A stretch of 7,589 nucleotides of DNA, from the NCBI GenBank assembly GCA_026709725.1, contig JAPOSK010000268.1, positions 1-7,589 of the forward strand, in the 5' to 3' direction. Below the pieces are notes generated by a model that made no database searches, was not told the origin of the DNA, and saw only the letters and a list, made by a program, of their open reading frames with translations. Of the stretch, positions 1 through 6,806 are shown piece after piece; position 1 is the stretch's first letter, and every line of letters starts with the position of its first letter. A program made the translations under genes and the position numbers. This DNA is from Paracoccaceae bacterium. GTDB lineage: Bacteria; Pseudomonadota; Alphaproteobacteria; Rhodobacterales; Rhodobacteraceae.

Positions 1-469
1 GACAGAGAACAGGCAGCTGGAATCGGCTGGCGAGATCAATCAGGCGGACGACCTTGCGATAGCCTTCGGGACGCGCCATGCCAAAATTGTGCCTGAGACG
101 GGATCTGGTATCATGACCTTTCTCCTGACCCATGACCACGACCGGCTGGTCCCGGAAACGCGCGAGGTAACAGAGAAGTGCCGGATCATCAGCAAATTTT
201 CGATCACCTGCCAGCAGCGTCTGTTCGGTAAAGAGCTCATTGATGTAATCGGTAAAATGCGGTCGGTCGGGGTGGCGCGCAACCATGCAGATCTGGATCG
301 GTGACATGTCCCTGTAGACTTCACGGATCTTTCGCTCAACAGATGTCTGCACCTGTGCGGCTTCCCGCTCTTTCTCCCTGCGGTTGTCCTCTGTGATCTC
401 GGCGTTGATTTCGCTGAGTCTGGCATCAATATCCGCAATGGGTTTTTCAAAGTCCAGATAGTGACGCAT
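1..469 (-). CDS. accA: Acetyl-CoA carboxylase carboxyltransferase subunit alpha, N-terminal part (cut by window edge)
   Basis: AccA pairs with AccD to transfer the carboxyl group from carboxybiotin (on AccB) to acetyl-CoA, giving malonyl-CoA for fatty acid synthesis in the cytoplasm. The visible 156 codons begin MRHYLDFEKPIADIDARL, the typical AccA opening. They continue with a coiled, charged stretch (about residues 18-50), then ARHPDRPHFTDYI (64-76), LAGDRKFADDP (86-96), GQEKGHDTRSRLRHNFGM (114-131) and RPEGYRKVVRL (133-143). All match conserved AccA blocks in order. The rest (roughly half of a usual protein of about 320 residues) lies beyond base 1. The start at 469 is the first ATG after an in-frame TGA at 491-493, and a GGGG tract lies upstream. 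It reads the same way as the PatB/MalY-like gene but is separated from it by 140 bases. One oddity: where the family usually has a Gly-Gly before LAR, this protein has LCYLARF (99-105). Identification is firm. Confidence 0.93.
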   Translation of the reverse strand, partial: MRHYLDFEKPIADIDARLSEINAEITEDNRREKEREAAQVQTSVERKIREVYRDMSPIQICMVARHPDRPHFTDYINELFTEQTLLAGDRKFADDPALLCYLARFRDQPVVVMGQEKGHDTRSRLRHNFGMARPEGYRKVVRLIDLASRFQLPVLC

Positions 470-609
470 CAGGTTGCATAACCCCGCTTGTCAAAATGCG
501 GTCAAATACTGAATGTGGAACCCGTCCCGGGAGGGTGAGATCCCGAAATGCCTGCCGCCGGAACCGTCTATATCAATTCCGGTCAATTGGCCATGACGCG
601 ACTGTTGTC

Positions 610-1779
610 TTAAGTCTGAAATGCCGCAGCAAGCCGGTCAACAGCGTCTTCAACCCGTGCACGCGGTGTCGCAAAATTGAAGCGAAGGAATCCTTCGCCG
701 CCGGATCCGAATGTCGTGCCCAGATTGGCGGCAATCCTGGCCTGGCCGAACACACGATCCGCAATCTCCTGAGCACCGTAGCGGGTGCCGCGGAAATCAA
801 CCCAGGCAAGATAGGTGGCCTCAAGGGGCATGGAGTGAATGCCATCAAGTGCGTTGATTGCCGTGTCAAAAATGCGGCGGTTCCGGTCAAGGTAGGGCAG
901 GAGCTCGTCAAGCCATGCTGCTCCTGCGGGTGAATAGACGGCTTCTGCCATGTGCATGCCAAAACTGTTGGGTGAGATCCCCAGCGCGGCCATGCGCTGA
1001 GTGACCATTCGACGGAGACGGTCATCGGGAACAATCAGATTCCCTGTATGCATACCCGCAAGATTGAAGGTCTTGGATGCAGCGGTAAGGACGATCAGTC
1101 GATCCAGAATTTCGGGGACGGCAAGCGCAGTCGGCGTGTGACGGTGGGGTGGAAAGACAAGATCATGATGAATCTCATCGGCGATGAGAACCAGATCGTG
1201 CCGTCGGCAAAAGTCGGCAAGACTCCGCAACTCCTCTTTTGACCAGACACAGCCGCCGGGATTCTGCGGGGAACAGAGAACGGCCATTTTTTCCGTGCCC
1301 CGGAGCAGGGGCTCATAAGCTGCCAGATCAAATGTATAGCGACCATTCTTCACGACCAGTGGACAGGACACAATGGATCGCCCGGCATGGATCAGGATCC
1401 TTTCAAACGCATGATAGACCGGTGTGAAGAGAACGACGCCATCTCCCGGAGCTGAAAAGGCATCAATGCAGAGCGCCGCCCCATTGACGAGGCCGTGGGT
1501 TGTCAAGATCCAGTCAGGGTCAACAGTCCAGCCATGCCGCTCTCGCATCCACCAGCAGATGGCGGCATGATTACTGGCCTCATCACCATAATAGCCATAC
1601 ATCCCATGCTCGACGATTGCCCTGAGAGCCGTTGTGGCGGCCTCCGGGGGTCGAAAATCCATATCGGCGATCCACATTGCCAGCCCCTCATCCGGTGAGA
1701 TGCCATAGGTGGTTTCCATCAGGTCCCACTTGGCACAGTGCGTTCCCCGCCGTTCAATCACTTCATCAAATCTGGACAT
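610..1779 (-). CDS. PatB/MalY-type PLP-dependent aminotransferase (likely cystathionine beta-lyase)
   Basis: This is a fold-type I PLP enzyme of 389 residues, the normal length for the PatB/MalY group, whose members cleave C-S bonds (cystathionine or cysteine to pyruvate, ammonia and a thiol). The hallmark MWIADMDFRPP is at about residues 35-45, followed by YGYYGDE (61-67), SPQNPGG (170-176), ADEIHHDLVF (200-209) and TAASKTFNLAGM with the PLP lysine K236. The carboxylate-binding arginine is probably R366 in FLRFNFATPR. The frame is open back to a GTG at 1869, but the family begins a few residues before the conserved K-W-D, so ATG 1779 is preferred; ATG 1785 is an alternative. A weak AAGAAAG ribosome site precedes it. 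It is divergent from def, sharing 150 bases of upstream DNA, and lies upstream of accA, a neighbour with no obvious metabolic link. Beta-lyase versus desulfhydrase versus regulatory (MalY-like) role cannot be decided from sequence. Confidence 0.9.
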   Translation of the reverse strand: MSRFDEVIERRGTHCAKWDLMETTYGISPDEGLAMWIADMDFRPPEAATTALRAIVEHGMYGYYGDEASNHAAICWWMRERHGWTVDPDWILTTHGLVNGAALCIDAFSAPGDGVVLFTPVYHAFERILIHAGRSIVSCPLVVKNGRYTFDLAAYEPLLRGTEKMAVLCSPQNPGGCVWSKEELRSLADFCRRHDLVLIADEIHHDLVFPPHRHTPTALAVPEILDRLIVLTAASKTFNLAGMHTGNLIVPDDRLRRMVTQRMAALGISPNSFGMHMAEAVYSPAGAAWLDELLPYLDRNRRIFDTAINALDGIHSMPLEATYLAWVDFRGTRYGAQEIADRVFGQARIAANLGTTFGSGGEGFLRFNFATPRARVEDAVDRLAAAFQT

Positions 1780-1894
1780 GATCATCTTTCTTGTCTTGAT
1801 TGCTTGCCAGTGGGCATCACGAGCTGAATTCATCGCCCCGGACACATCCGGATCCAGTATCCGCTCCACACAGAATCCGCCATTCGTCGCCGGT

Positions 1895-1923
1895 TTGCCA
1901 ATCCGTGATGGAATTCCTATGCA
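1895..1923 (+). promoter_or_regulatory. Candidate sigma-70 promoter for def-fmt, possibly giving a leaderless mRNA
   Basis: TTGCCA (1895-1900; five of six matches to TTGACA) is followed after 17 bases by TATGCA (1918-1923; matches the TAT half of TATAAT). Transcription from this pair would start about seven bases later, at or next to the def ATG at 1930. The only Shine-Dalgarno-like sequence, AGGA at 1923-1926, is just three bases from that ATG, which is tight for a ribosome site. A leaderless def transcript is therefore possible but unproven. Confidence 0.3.
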
Positions 1924-1929
1924 GGATGC

Positions 1930-2475
1930 ATGGCCATCCTCCCTATTTTGATCTACCCGGATTCAAAACTGAAAAAGGTCGCATGTGACGTTCCGGATGT
2001 TGATGACACGATCCGGACCCTGGGCCGTGACATGCTGGAGACCATGTACAACGCCCCCGGCATCGGTTTGGCCGCCCCGCAGATCGGAGTGGGATTGCGC
2101 ATGCTGGTCATGGATTGCACGGCGCATGATGAGGACCCGGACCCGCGCATTCTCATCAATCCGGTCATCCTTGAACAGAGCAGCGAGATTGAGACAGATT
2201 CCGAGGGGTGTCTGTCGATACCGGGTCTGACGGCGGATGTGGGGCGTCCTTGCGCGATTGGGGTTTCGTTTCTTGACGTTGAGGGTGTGATGCAAAAAGA
2301 GCAGTTCGAGGGGTTGTGGGCCCGATGCCTGCAGCACGAGGTCGACCACCTTGACGGCAAGCTGTTTGTCGATCATTTGTCGCGTCTCAAGCGACAGGTT
2401 CTGCTGCGACGCTTCATGCGTGAGTACCATCAGAACAGGGCCCAATCCCGACCATCGGGTGTCAGGACTCCATGA
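1930..2475 (+). CDS. def: Peptide deformylase
   Basis: Cytoplasmic metalloenzyme that removes the formyl group from the N-terminal methionine of new proteins. All three family motifs are intact. Motif I is GIGLAAPQIG (residues 44-53, Q51 in the active site), motif II is EGCLS (92-96, metal ligand C94), and motif III is QHEVDH (135-140, metal ligands H136 and H140, catalytic E137). The length of 181 residues is normal, with a basic C-terminal tail (about 151-180) as in many proteobacterial enzymes. The start at 1930 gives MAILPILIYPDSKLKKVA, the usual opening; the nearby ATG at 1919 is out of frame. It shares a 4-base ATGA overlap with fmt, so the two are probably translationally coupled, and it is divergent from the PatB/MalY-like gene. 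Confidence 0.97.
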   Translation: MAILPILIYPDSKLKKVACDVPDVDDTIRTLGRDMLETMYNAPGIGLAAPQIGVGLRMLVMDCTAHDEDPDPRILINPVILEQSSEIETDSEGCLSIPGLTADVGRPCAIGVSFLDVEGVMQKEQFEGLWARCLQHEVDHLDGKLFVDHLSRLKRQVLLRRFMREYHQNRAQSRPSGVRTP

Positions 2476-3407
2476 ACGTGTCTGCAGCAGGGAAGTCGGG
2501 GTGCCGACTTGTTTTTTTCGGCTCTTCGGAGTTCGCCATTCCGACTCTGAGAGCACTCATCGATTCCGGTTATGCAATTGGTCGGGTGTACACGCAGGCG
2601 CCCGCACCGGCTGGGCGGGGGAAGCGGTTGCACCGGACTCCTGTCCACAGGGTTGCGATTGAGCAGGGTCTTGATGTTGCCACGCCCGATCACCTTGACG
2701 CAGAAACAGTTGATGATGTCATGCGCCTGCATCCTGATGTGGCTGTGCTTGTCTCCTATGGCCAACTGATCCCGGCTGCGATGCTGGATGTCCCCGCCCA
2801 TGGCTTTCTGAATATTCATCCCTCCCTGCTTCCCCGTTGGCGTGGTGCTGCACCGGTCCAGCGTGCGATTATGGCGGGGGATGCGCGCACAGGCGTCACC
2901 ATCATGCATATGGATGCACACTATGATTCCGGCATGATTCTCATGCAGGAGGAAGCGACAATCCATCCTGATGATACCGCAGCAAGCCTTGCTGAACGAC
3001 TGGCCGCCCGGGGCGCATCCCTGCTGGCCCGGACTCTTGAAACCCTGGAGACAATTGCCCCCAGACCCCAGACCCCGGACGGCATCACCAGGGCACCGAA
3101 AATCAGCCGGGAAGAGACGCGTGTGGACTGGCATCAGCCTGCGGTAAGGGTTGACGCAATGATCCGCGGACTGTCCCCCAAACCGGGTGCCTGGACCCGC
3201 TGGAATGACAATCGTGTCAAAATACTGATGAGTTGTCTGGCCGAGGATGAAGGGCCACCGGGCGCCGTCCTTGATGACTGCCTGACCGTTGCATGTGGGA
3301 CCGGGGCGATTCGCATAAAACGCCTGCAGGCACCATCCGGCAAAACCATGGACGGCCCGAGTTTTCTGCGGGGCTACGGCAAAGGCCGCACGGATTGCTT
3401 TACATGA
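2472..3407 (+). CDS. fmt: Methionyl-tRNA formyltransferase
   Basis: Transfers the formyl group of 10-formyltetrahydrofolate to Met-tRNAfMet, making the initiator tRNA used in translation; its product's formyl group is later removed by the upstream def enzyme. The 311 residues are full length (about 315 is typical). The N-terminal formyltransferase domain has VFFGSSEFAIPTL (about 14-26), YTQAPAPAGRGK (40-51, the tRNA-contacting loop), SYGQLIPAAML (95-105), NIHPSLLPRWRGAAPVQRAI (114-133) and GVTIMHMDAHYDSG (141-154). The catalytic triad equivalents are N114, H116 and D152. The C-terminal tRNA-binding domain is recognised by VDWHQPAVRVDAMIRGLSPKP and by MDGPSFLRGY near the end. Its ATG overlaps the def stop codon, with AGGA at 2463-2466 as a close ribosome site. 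The next gene is not in the same unit, since 269 bases separate them. Confidence 0.97.
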   Translation: MNVSAAGKSGCRLVFFGSSEFAIPTLRALIDSGYAIGRVYTQAPAPAGRGKRLHRTPVHRVAIEQGLDVATPDHLDAETVDDVMRLHPDVAVLVSYGQLIPAAMLDVPAHGFLNIHPSLLPRWRGAAPVQRAIMAGDARTGVTIMHMDAHYDSGMILMQEEATIHPDDTAASLAERLAARGASLLARTLETLETIAPRPQTPDGITRAPKISREETRVDWHQPAVRVDAMIRGLSPKPGAWTRWNDNRVKILMSCLAEDEGPPGAVLDDCLTVACGTGAIRIKRLQAPSGKTMDGPSFLRGYGKGRTDCFT

Positions 3408-3440
3408 TCCGTGTTCAGCCATCACCTGATTGTCCCGATG

Positions 3441-3456
3441 TCAGATTGAAATCTGA
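3441..3456. repeat. Perfect 7-bp inverted repeat downstream of fmt
   Basis: TCAGATT, a GA spacer and AATCTGA form a perfect inverted repeat 33 bases after the fmt stop. It is AT-rich and has no T-run behind it, so it is a poor intrinsic terminator; it could be a protein-binding site or chance. A second perfect palindrome, CCGGGGCCCCGG, lies at 3479-3490. The rest of the 269-base gap (3408-3676) holds no recognisable gene, only an unconvincing 33-codon frame at 3492-3593. Confidence 0.35.
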
Positions 3457-3676
3457 ATGGCCCGCCGATTGAAGAGTCCGGGGCCCCGGTCATGCCCGAT
3501 CATGGATTGGCAGGAAAGTCCCGGGAGATGACGGCTTTTGAGCAGTCGTGGCTGATCCGGGGACTGCATTTGAGCCGCTTCGACGCCGGTTGATAATTTT
3601 GTCTCGAATCTATCCGGAACTTTGAGTAGGGTTGGCGGGAGATGCCCTCGCAAGAACAGTCATGCCGGTCTGAACC

Positions 3677-4876
3677 ATGCCTCAAGCACCCAATGTCTAT
3701 GATGCCGAACCGATACCGGAATCGGCGCGAACGGCAATCGAGCATTTGCTGACCAGCGGGGATCTCTTTCGTTACACGGCACCCGGTGCGACCCCCGTCA
3801 GTTTGCTTGAGACAGAATTTGCCGACTGGATCGGTTCGAAGTCGGCTTTGGCCGTTTCATCCTGCTCCGCAGCGCTGTTTCTGGCGCTCAAGGCCCTCGG
3901 CCTGCCGCGTGGCGCGCGGGTGCTCGTGCCCGCCTTTACCTTTGCCGCTGTTCCGTCATCTGTGGTCCACGCGGACTGTGTCCCGGTTTTCGCAGAGGTG
4001 GATGACAGTTATCGAATTGATCTTGATGATTTTTCTGCCCGTATGGACGCGGGTGTCGATGCCGTTCTTGTCAGTCATATGCGCGGTCATACATCAGATA
4101 TGGACAGCATCATGAACCTGGCCGACGATGCGGATGTGCCGGTCATTGAGGATGCCGCGCATTCACTTGGGACACGCTGGCACGGTCGCACCATCGGCAC
4201 CATCGGTCGGGTCGGATGTTTTTCGTTCCAGTCCTACAAGCTTGTCAATGCCGGAGAGGGCGGAATTCTCGTCTCCGACGACGATGAATTGATCGCAAAA
4301 GCCGTCATTATGTCGGGGGCATACGAACATAACTGGAAAAAGCATCCTGTCCTGCAGGATCATTTTCAATGCTGGCAGAACCGCCTGCCGCTTTACAACA
4401 TGCGCATGAACAATCTGTCGGCAGCAATAATCCGCTCACAAATCCCGGAGATCCCGCGTCGTGCGCAGAGGGGACGGGAGAATCACGACCATGTTGCCGG
4501 TCTGCTCAACCGGTCTCCATACTTCATCGTCCCGGAACCGCTTGGACCGGAAATCCGGGCCCCGGATTCCATCCAGTTCAATCTCATCAACATGACCGAC
4601 GGTCAGGTGATGGCGTTTCTGGACCAGACCGCGACCAAGGGAGTTCCTGTCCAGGTTTTTGGTCTGAGCAAGGACAATGCCCGGGCGTTCTGGAACTGGC
4701 AGTTTCTGGATCCGCTGCCGGACCTGCCCGGAACGAGAGCCATGCTGATGCGGGCCTGTGATGTCCGTCTCCCGGCCCGGCTGTCAGGGGACATGTGTCG
4801 GCACATTGCCCGCTGCCTTGTTGAATCTGCCGCCCGGGTTATGGAGACCCCGGCGACAGACCATGACCATCGATAA
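3677..4876 (+). CDS. DegT/DnrJ/EryC1/StrS-family PLP aminotransferase (orphan)
   Basis: This 399-residue protein belongs to the family that mostly transaminates nucleotide-linked keto-sugars for surface polysaccharide or antibiotic sugars, using PLP. The features in order are SSCSAALFLALKALGL (61-76, cofactor phosphate region), VLVPAFTFAAVPSSVVHAD (82-100), VIEDAAHSLG (156-165, D159 near the PLP ring nitrogen), FSFQSYKLVNAGEGG (182-196, Schiff-base lysine K188) and YNMRMNNLSAA (240-250), the equivalent of the family's YNYRM block. The start at 3677 is the first ATG after an in-frame TGA (3671-3673). No good Shine-Dalgarno is visible before it, so the start is less sure than the family. It stands alone, convergent with rnhA and 49 bases from its end, with no sugar dehydratase or glycosyltransferase in the window. 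The exact substrate is unknown. Transamination is inferred from the family; some relatives act as dehydratases or regulators, but those usually lack the lysine seen here. Confidence 0.9.
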   Translation: MPQAPNVYDAEPIPESARTAIEHLLTSGDLFRYTAPGATPVSLLETEFADWIGSKSALAVSSCSAALFLALKALGLPRGARVLVPAFTFAAVPSSVVHADCVPVFAEVDDSYRIDLDDFSARMDAGVDAVLVSHMRGHTSDMDSIMNLADDADVPVIEDAAHSLGTRWHGRTIGTIGRVGCFSFQSYKLVNAGEGGILVSDDDELIAKAVIMSGAYEHNWKKHPVLQDHFQCWQNRLPLYNMRMNNLSAAIIRSQIPEIPRRAQRGRENHDHVAGLLNRSPYFIVPEPLGPEIRAPDSIQFNLINMTDGQVMAFLDQTATKGVPVQVFGLSKDNARAFWNWQFLDPLPDLPGTRAMLMRACDVRLPARLSGDMCRHIARCLVESAARVMETPATDHDHR

Positions 4877-4925
4877 CGCAACACATGCATGAACAGGTGG
4901 ACAGCGCTTCAGGTTGACCCGGCAG

Positions 4926-5393
4926 CTATGAGTGCTCGGCGGTTATGAATGGAATTGCGCCTGTGGCCAGTTCATCAGCGCGGATATTGCCAGGGTTGTC
5001 AGCGTGTCCCTTGACCCAGTGCCATGTTGTGGTGTGATAGCTGTTGACTGCATCAAGCTGTTGCCAGAGATCGGTGTTCTTGACAGGCCTGTTTCCACGC
5101 CGCCAGTTTTTCTGCTTCCATTTTATGATCCAGTCCGTGATCCCGTCACGCATGTATCTGCTGTCGGTATAGATCGTTGCGCTGGTGGCATACGGCAGGG
5201 ATTTCAGTGCCGCGATTGCCGCGGTCAGCTCCATCCGATTATTGGTCGTCTCTTCAACTCCGCCTGACAGTTCAATGGTTTCAACACGGGTTTCCCCATC
5301 CCATCGGTGGATGACAGCTCCCCAGCCACCGGGCCCGGGGTTCCCGGAACAGGCCCCATCCACATAGATCTCATATTCTGTACCGATTGACAT
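4926..5393 (-). CDS. rnhA: Ribonuclease HI
   Basis: Cytoplasmic endonuclease that cuts the RNA strand of RNA-DNA hybrids, removing R-loops and replication primers. The 155 residues match the usual length. The active-site carboxylates are all present: D12 in YVDGACSGNPGPGGWG, E55 in NNRMELTAAI, D77 in IYTDSRY and D140 in NIRADELA, with the mobile-loop histidine H130 in WVKGHADNPGN. The basic handle region is KWKQKNWRRGNRPVKN (91-106). The start at 5393 places the first beta strand correctly, though only a weak GAG serves as ribosome site. The gene is convergent with the aminotransferase gene, and 287 bases of non-coding DNA separate it from the two-gene accessory unit upstream on the same strand, so it probably has its own promoter. 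Confidence 0.97.
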   Translation of the reverse strand: MSIGTEYEIYVDGACSGNPGPGGWGAVIHRWDGETRVETIELSGGVEETTNNRMELTAAIAALKSLPYATSATIYTDSRYMRDGITDWIIKWKQKNWRRGNRPVKNTDLWQQLDAVNSYHTTTWHWVKGHADNPGNIRADELATGAIPFITAEHS

Positions 5394-5544
5394 GACGGGC
5401 TCAGGGAACCGGTCTCTCTGACCTGACGGGTACCGGACACAAGTAATGCCTCGGGCAGGTCAACTGAGACTGCATTTGTGTCTGTGCAAGATCCACAGCA
5501 ATCCACCACCCAAGACAAGTCCGGTGCGAGTCTACTGACCTGTA

Positions 5545-5562
5545 ATGGCCTGGCAAGGCCAT
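5545..5562. repeat. 7-bp stem-loop between the two-gene module and rnhA
   Basis: ATGGCCT, a GGCA loop and AGGCCAT form a perfect 7-base-pair hairpin. In the minus direction, in which the neighbouring genes run, no T-run follows, so it is not a convincing terminator for the module; in the plus direction it is followed by only four T. It may be chance, or a boundary or leader structure of rnhA. Confidence 0.35.
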
Positions 5563-5616
5563 GTCATTTTCGGGCAGCGGGTCAGTTTCATTGGATCAGC
5601 AACCATTCCTTGGGGA

Positions 5617-5644
5617 CTTATATACTTGTTTAACCCTGAGTGAA
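5617..5644 (-). promoter_or_regulatory. Candidate promoter upstream of rnhA
   Basis: On the minus strand, TTCACT (5644-5639; four of six matches to the -35 consensus) and TATAAG (5622-5617; five of six matches to the -10) are separated by 16 bases. It would start transcripts near 5610, leaving a leader of about 215 bases before rnhA that includes the 5545-5562 hairpin. This is consensus matching only. Confidence 0.28.
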
Positions 5645-5680
5645 GGTGGGGTCCTGGAGGCTGGCGTTGATAGTCGACAG

Positions 5681-6076
5681 TCAAGATGCATCTCCCGAGG
5701 AACGGGATAACATCCGGGCCAGAAGACCTACAGGCAGGTCAGACAATTTCATCTCAGCATTCCGGAACCCATAGAAGATTGTTAAGAGGGCTATTGTTCC
5801 AAGGACAGTTAGAGAAACCAGAGGCGCAATAGCCAAAACATAGAACATATTTGAGCGGGGAACCGGATGACCTGATAAGCAGAAAGCCCAAATTGTTATT
5901 GCGCCAAGAAACACGAGAAGAGCAACAAGGATCCCGAATAAAGCCCATCGCATCCAGAAGCGCTGATTGGTGATCTTGTATTTTTCGGCTGCGGATAAAT
6001 CATCCTCGAGATTGAGTGTTCTCGACTCATTCTCCAATACAGTCTCTAAGTCATTGTATGGAGAATAATCAGGCAT
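5681..6076 (-). CDS. Unrecognised small two-helix membrane protein, partner of the Panacea gene (possible toxin)
   Basis: I do not recognise this 131-residue protein. Residues 1-31 are acidic and hydrophilic and probably cytoplasmic. A basic, aromatic stretch (KYKITNQRFWMRW, 32-44) leads into a first membrane helix at about 45-67. A short polar loop with SGHPVPRSN (68-76) is followed by a second helix at about 77-102. The C-terminal tail (FRNAEMK onward) carries basic residues and ends in a Ser-rich segment. By the positive-inside rule both termini face the cytoplasm. The ATG lies 4 bases after the stop of the Panacea-domain gene, with no clear ribosome site of its own, which suggests translational coupling. 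The DNA is AT-richer than the housekeeping genes. Because Panacea proteins typically neutralise a toxin encoded next to them, this could be a membrane-acting toxin; that role is inference only. Confidence 0.75.
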   Translation of the reverse strand: MPDYSPYNDLETVLENESRTLNLEDDLSAAEKYKITNQRFWMRWALFGILVALLVFLGAITIWAFCLSGHPVPRSNMFYVLAIAPLVSLTVLGTIALLTIFYGFRNAEMKLSDLPVGLLARMLSRSSGDAS

Positions 6077-6080
6077 CTAA

Positions 6081-6590
6081 TCAAAAAATCAAATCGGCCA
6101 TTTTCTTGAAATGTGCCTTGATGAGCTTATTATCAATATTGGCATTTCGAGCACCGTGAGTCTTGACTCTGGTTTGATACCACGGAGAGCCTTCCTGATG
6201 AGTCAGGGCTGATAATTGTTGGCCATTCTTCGATCCATATTTCTGCCACACTTCTCCTAGAAGGTTGCGCGTGTAGTCATCACCGTCTTTAATTTTTGGT
6301 GTGTCGAATTTGATTTTTCTCTTTTCCCAAAACATCTCTGCGTTAAGCTCTGTCGCAAGTTTCATAATAGGCTGTTTGCCTCGACTCTTGAACTCTTCGT
6401 ACAAAGACGGGAATACAGGACCATATTTCCATGCTTCCGCATATTCGTCATTGATGAGGTCATTATCCCGATGCACGTAATTCATTCCATGCGACAGATA
6501 AGTCAGTTTCTGAATTTTCAAATGTGTGATACCTGTGCGCGCATGATTGTCTAGAAAATAATTGGCAATGTGCTTTGCGCTGTATCCCAT
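6081..6590 (-). CDS. Panacea-domain (DUF4065, SocA/GepA-like) protein, probable antitoxin
   Basis: The 169 residues show the Panacea/DUF4065 pattern along their whole length: MGYSAKHIANYFLDN at the start, then HLKIQKLTYLSHGMNYVH, then EAWKYGPVFPSLYEEFK, and near the end LSALTHQEGSPWYQTR. Family knowledge: SocA of Caulobacter and other Panacea proteins act as antitoxins for many unrelated toxins encoded beside them, and phage-linked GepA-like members are common. The frame extends five codons upstream to a GTG at 6605, but ATG 6590 is chosen because GGAG (6603-6600) lies 9 bases before it and family members begin right before this YSAK-IANYFL block; the GTG has no ribosome site and directly follows a TAA. 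A sigma-70-like promoter lies just upstream. The gene is the first of a two-gene unit with the small membrane protein, in AT-rich DNA unlike the flanks, which suggests horizontal acquisition. The domain call is firm; the antitoxin role is inferred. Confidence 0.88.
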   Translation of the reverse strand: MGYSAKHIANYFLDNHARTGITHLKIQKLTYLSHGMNYVHRDNDLINDEYAEAWKYGPVFPSLYEEFKSRGKQPIMKLATELNAEMFWEKRKIKFDTPKIKDGDDYTRNLLGEVWQKYGSKNGQQLSALTHQEGSPWYQTRVKTHGARNANIDNKLIKAHFKKMADLIF

Positions 6591-6599
6591 ATGTCGATT

Positions 6600-6603
6600 C
6601 TCC
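6600..6603 (-). promoter_or_regulatory. Ribosome binding site deciding the Panacea gene start
   Basis: GGAG on the minus strand, 9 bases before the ATG at 6590. It supports that start over the in-frame GTG at 6605, which overlaps this site. Confidence 0.55.
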
Positions 6604-6632
6604 ACTTAACGGAAAAGGATCCCTTCGATTTT

Positions 6633-6661
6633 ATCCTACACACACCTTTAATATTTTGCAA
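6633..6661 (-). promoter_or_regulatory. Candidate sigma-70 promoter of the Panacea/membrane-protein unit
   Basis: On the minus strand, TTGCAA (6661-6656; four of six consensus matches) is followed after exactly 17 bases by TAGGAT (6638-6633; four of six), within an AT-rich tract. The predicted start near 6626 gives a leader of about 35 bases containing the GGAG site. No convincing long operator palindrome was seen around it. Confidence 0.42.
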
Positions 6662-6806
6662 TTCGCCACTCCCCCACGGGTGTGGCCCAACTTTTTTGAC
6701 TCTGGCGTTTATGGGCCCATTGTCCTTGCAGGCGTGTCGGGAAGTGCCGGGAGAATCGGCTGACGGCGCACTTTCAGAGGCATTGGGCAGGGAGCGCGGG
6801 ACATGA

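Noticed and set aside
40..450. Minus-strand open frame of 136 codons over the accA region
   Set aside because: It is in a different frame from the AccA reading, has an Arg/Ser-rich shadow composition, and matches nothing, whereas the accA frame shows conserved AccA blocks.
2430..3425. Minus-strand 331-codon open frame antisense to fmt
   Set aside because: It is a shadow of fmt: low-complexity Cys/Gly/Arg-rich translation, no family motifs, and fmt on the plus strand is unambiguous.
3492..3593. 33-codon plus-strand frame in the gap between fmt and the aminotransferase gene
   Set aside because: No recognisable family and no ribosome site at good spacing; the length is expected by chance.
5545..5562. 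Hairpin considered as an intrinsic terminator of the two-gene module
   Set aside because: No T-run follows on the minus strand in the direction of transcription, so it was kept only as an inverted repeat.
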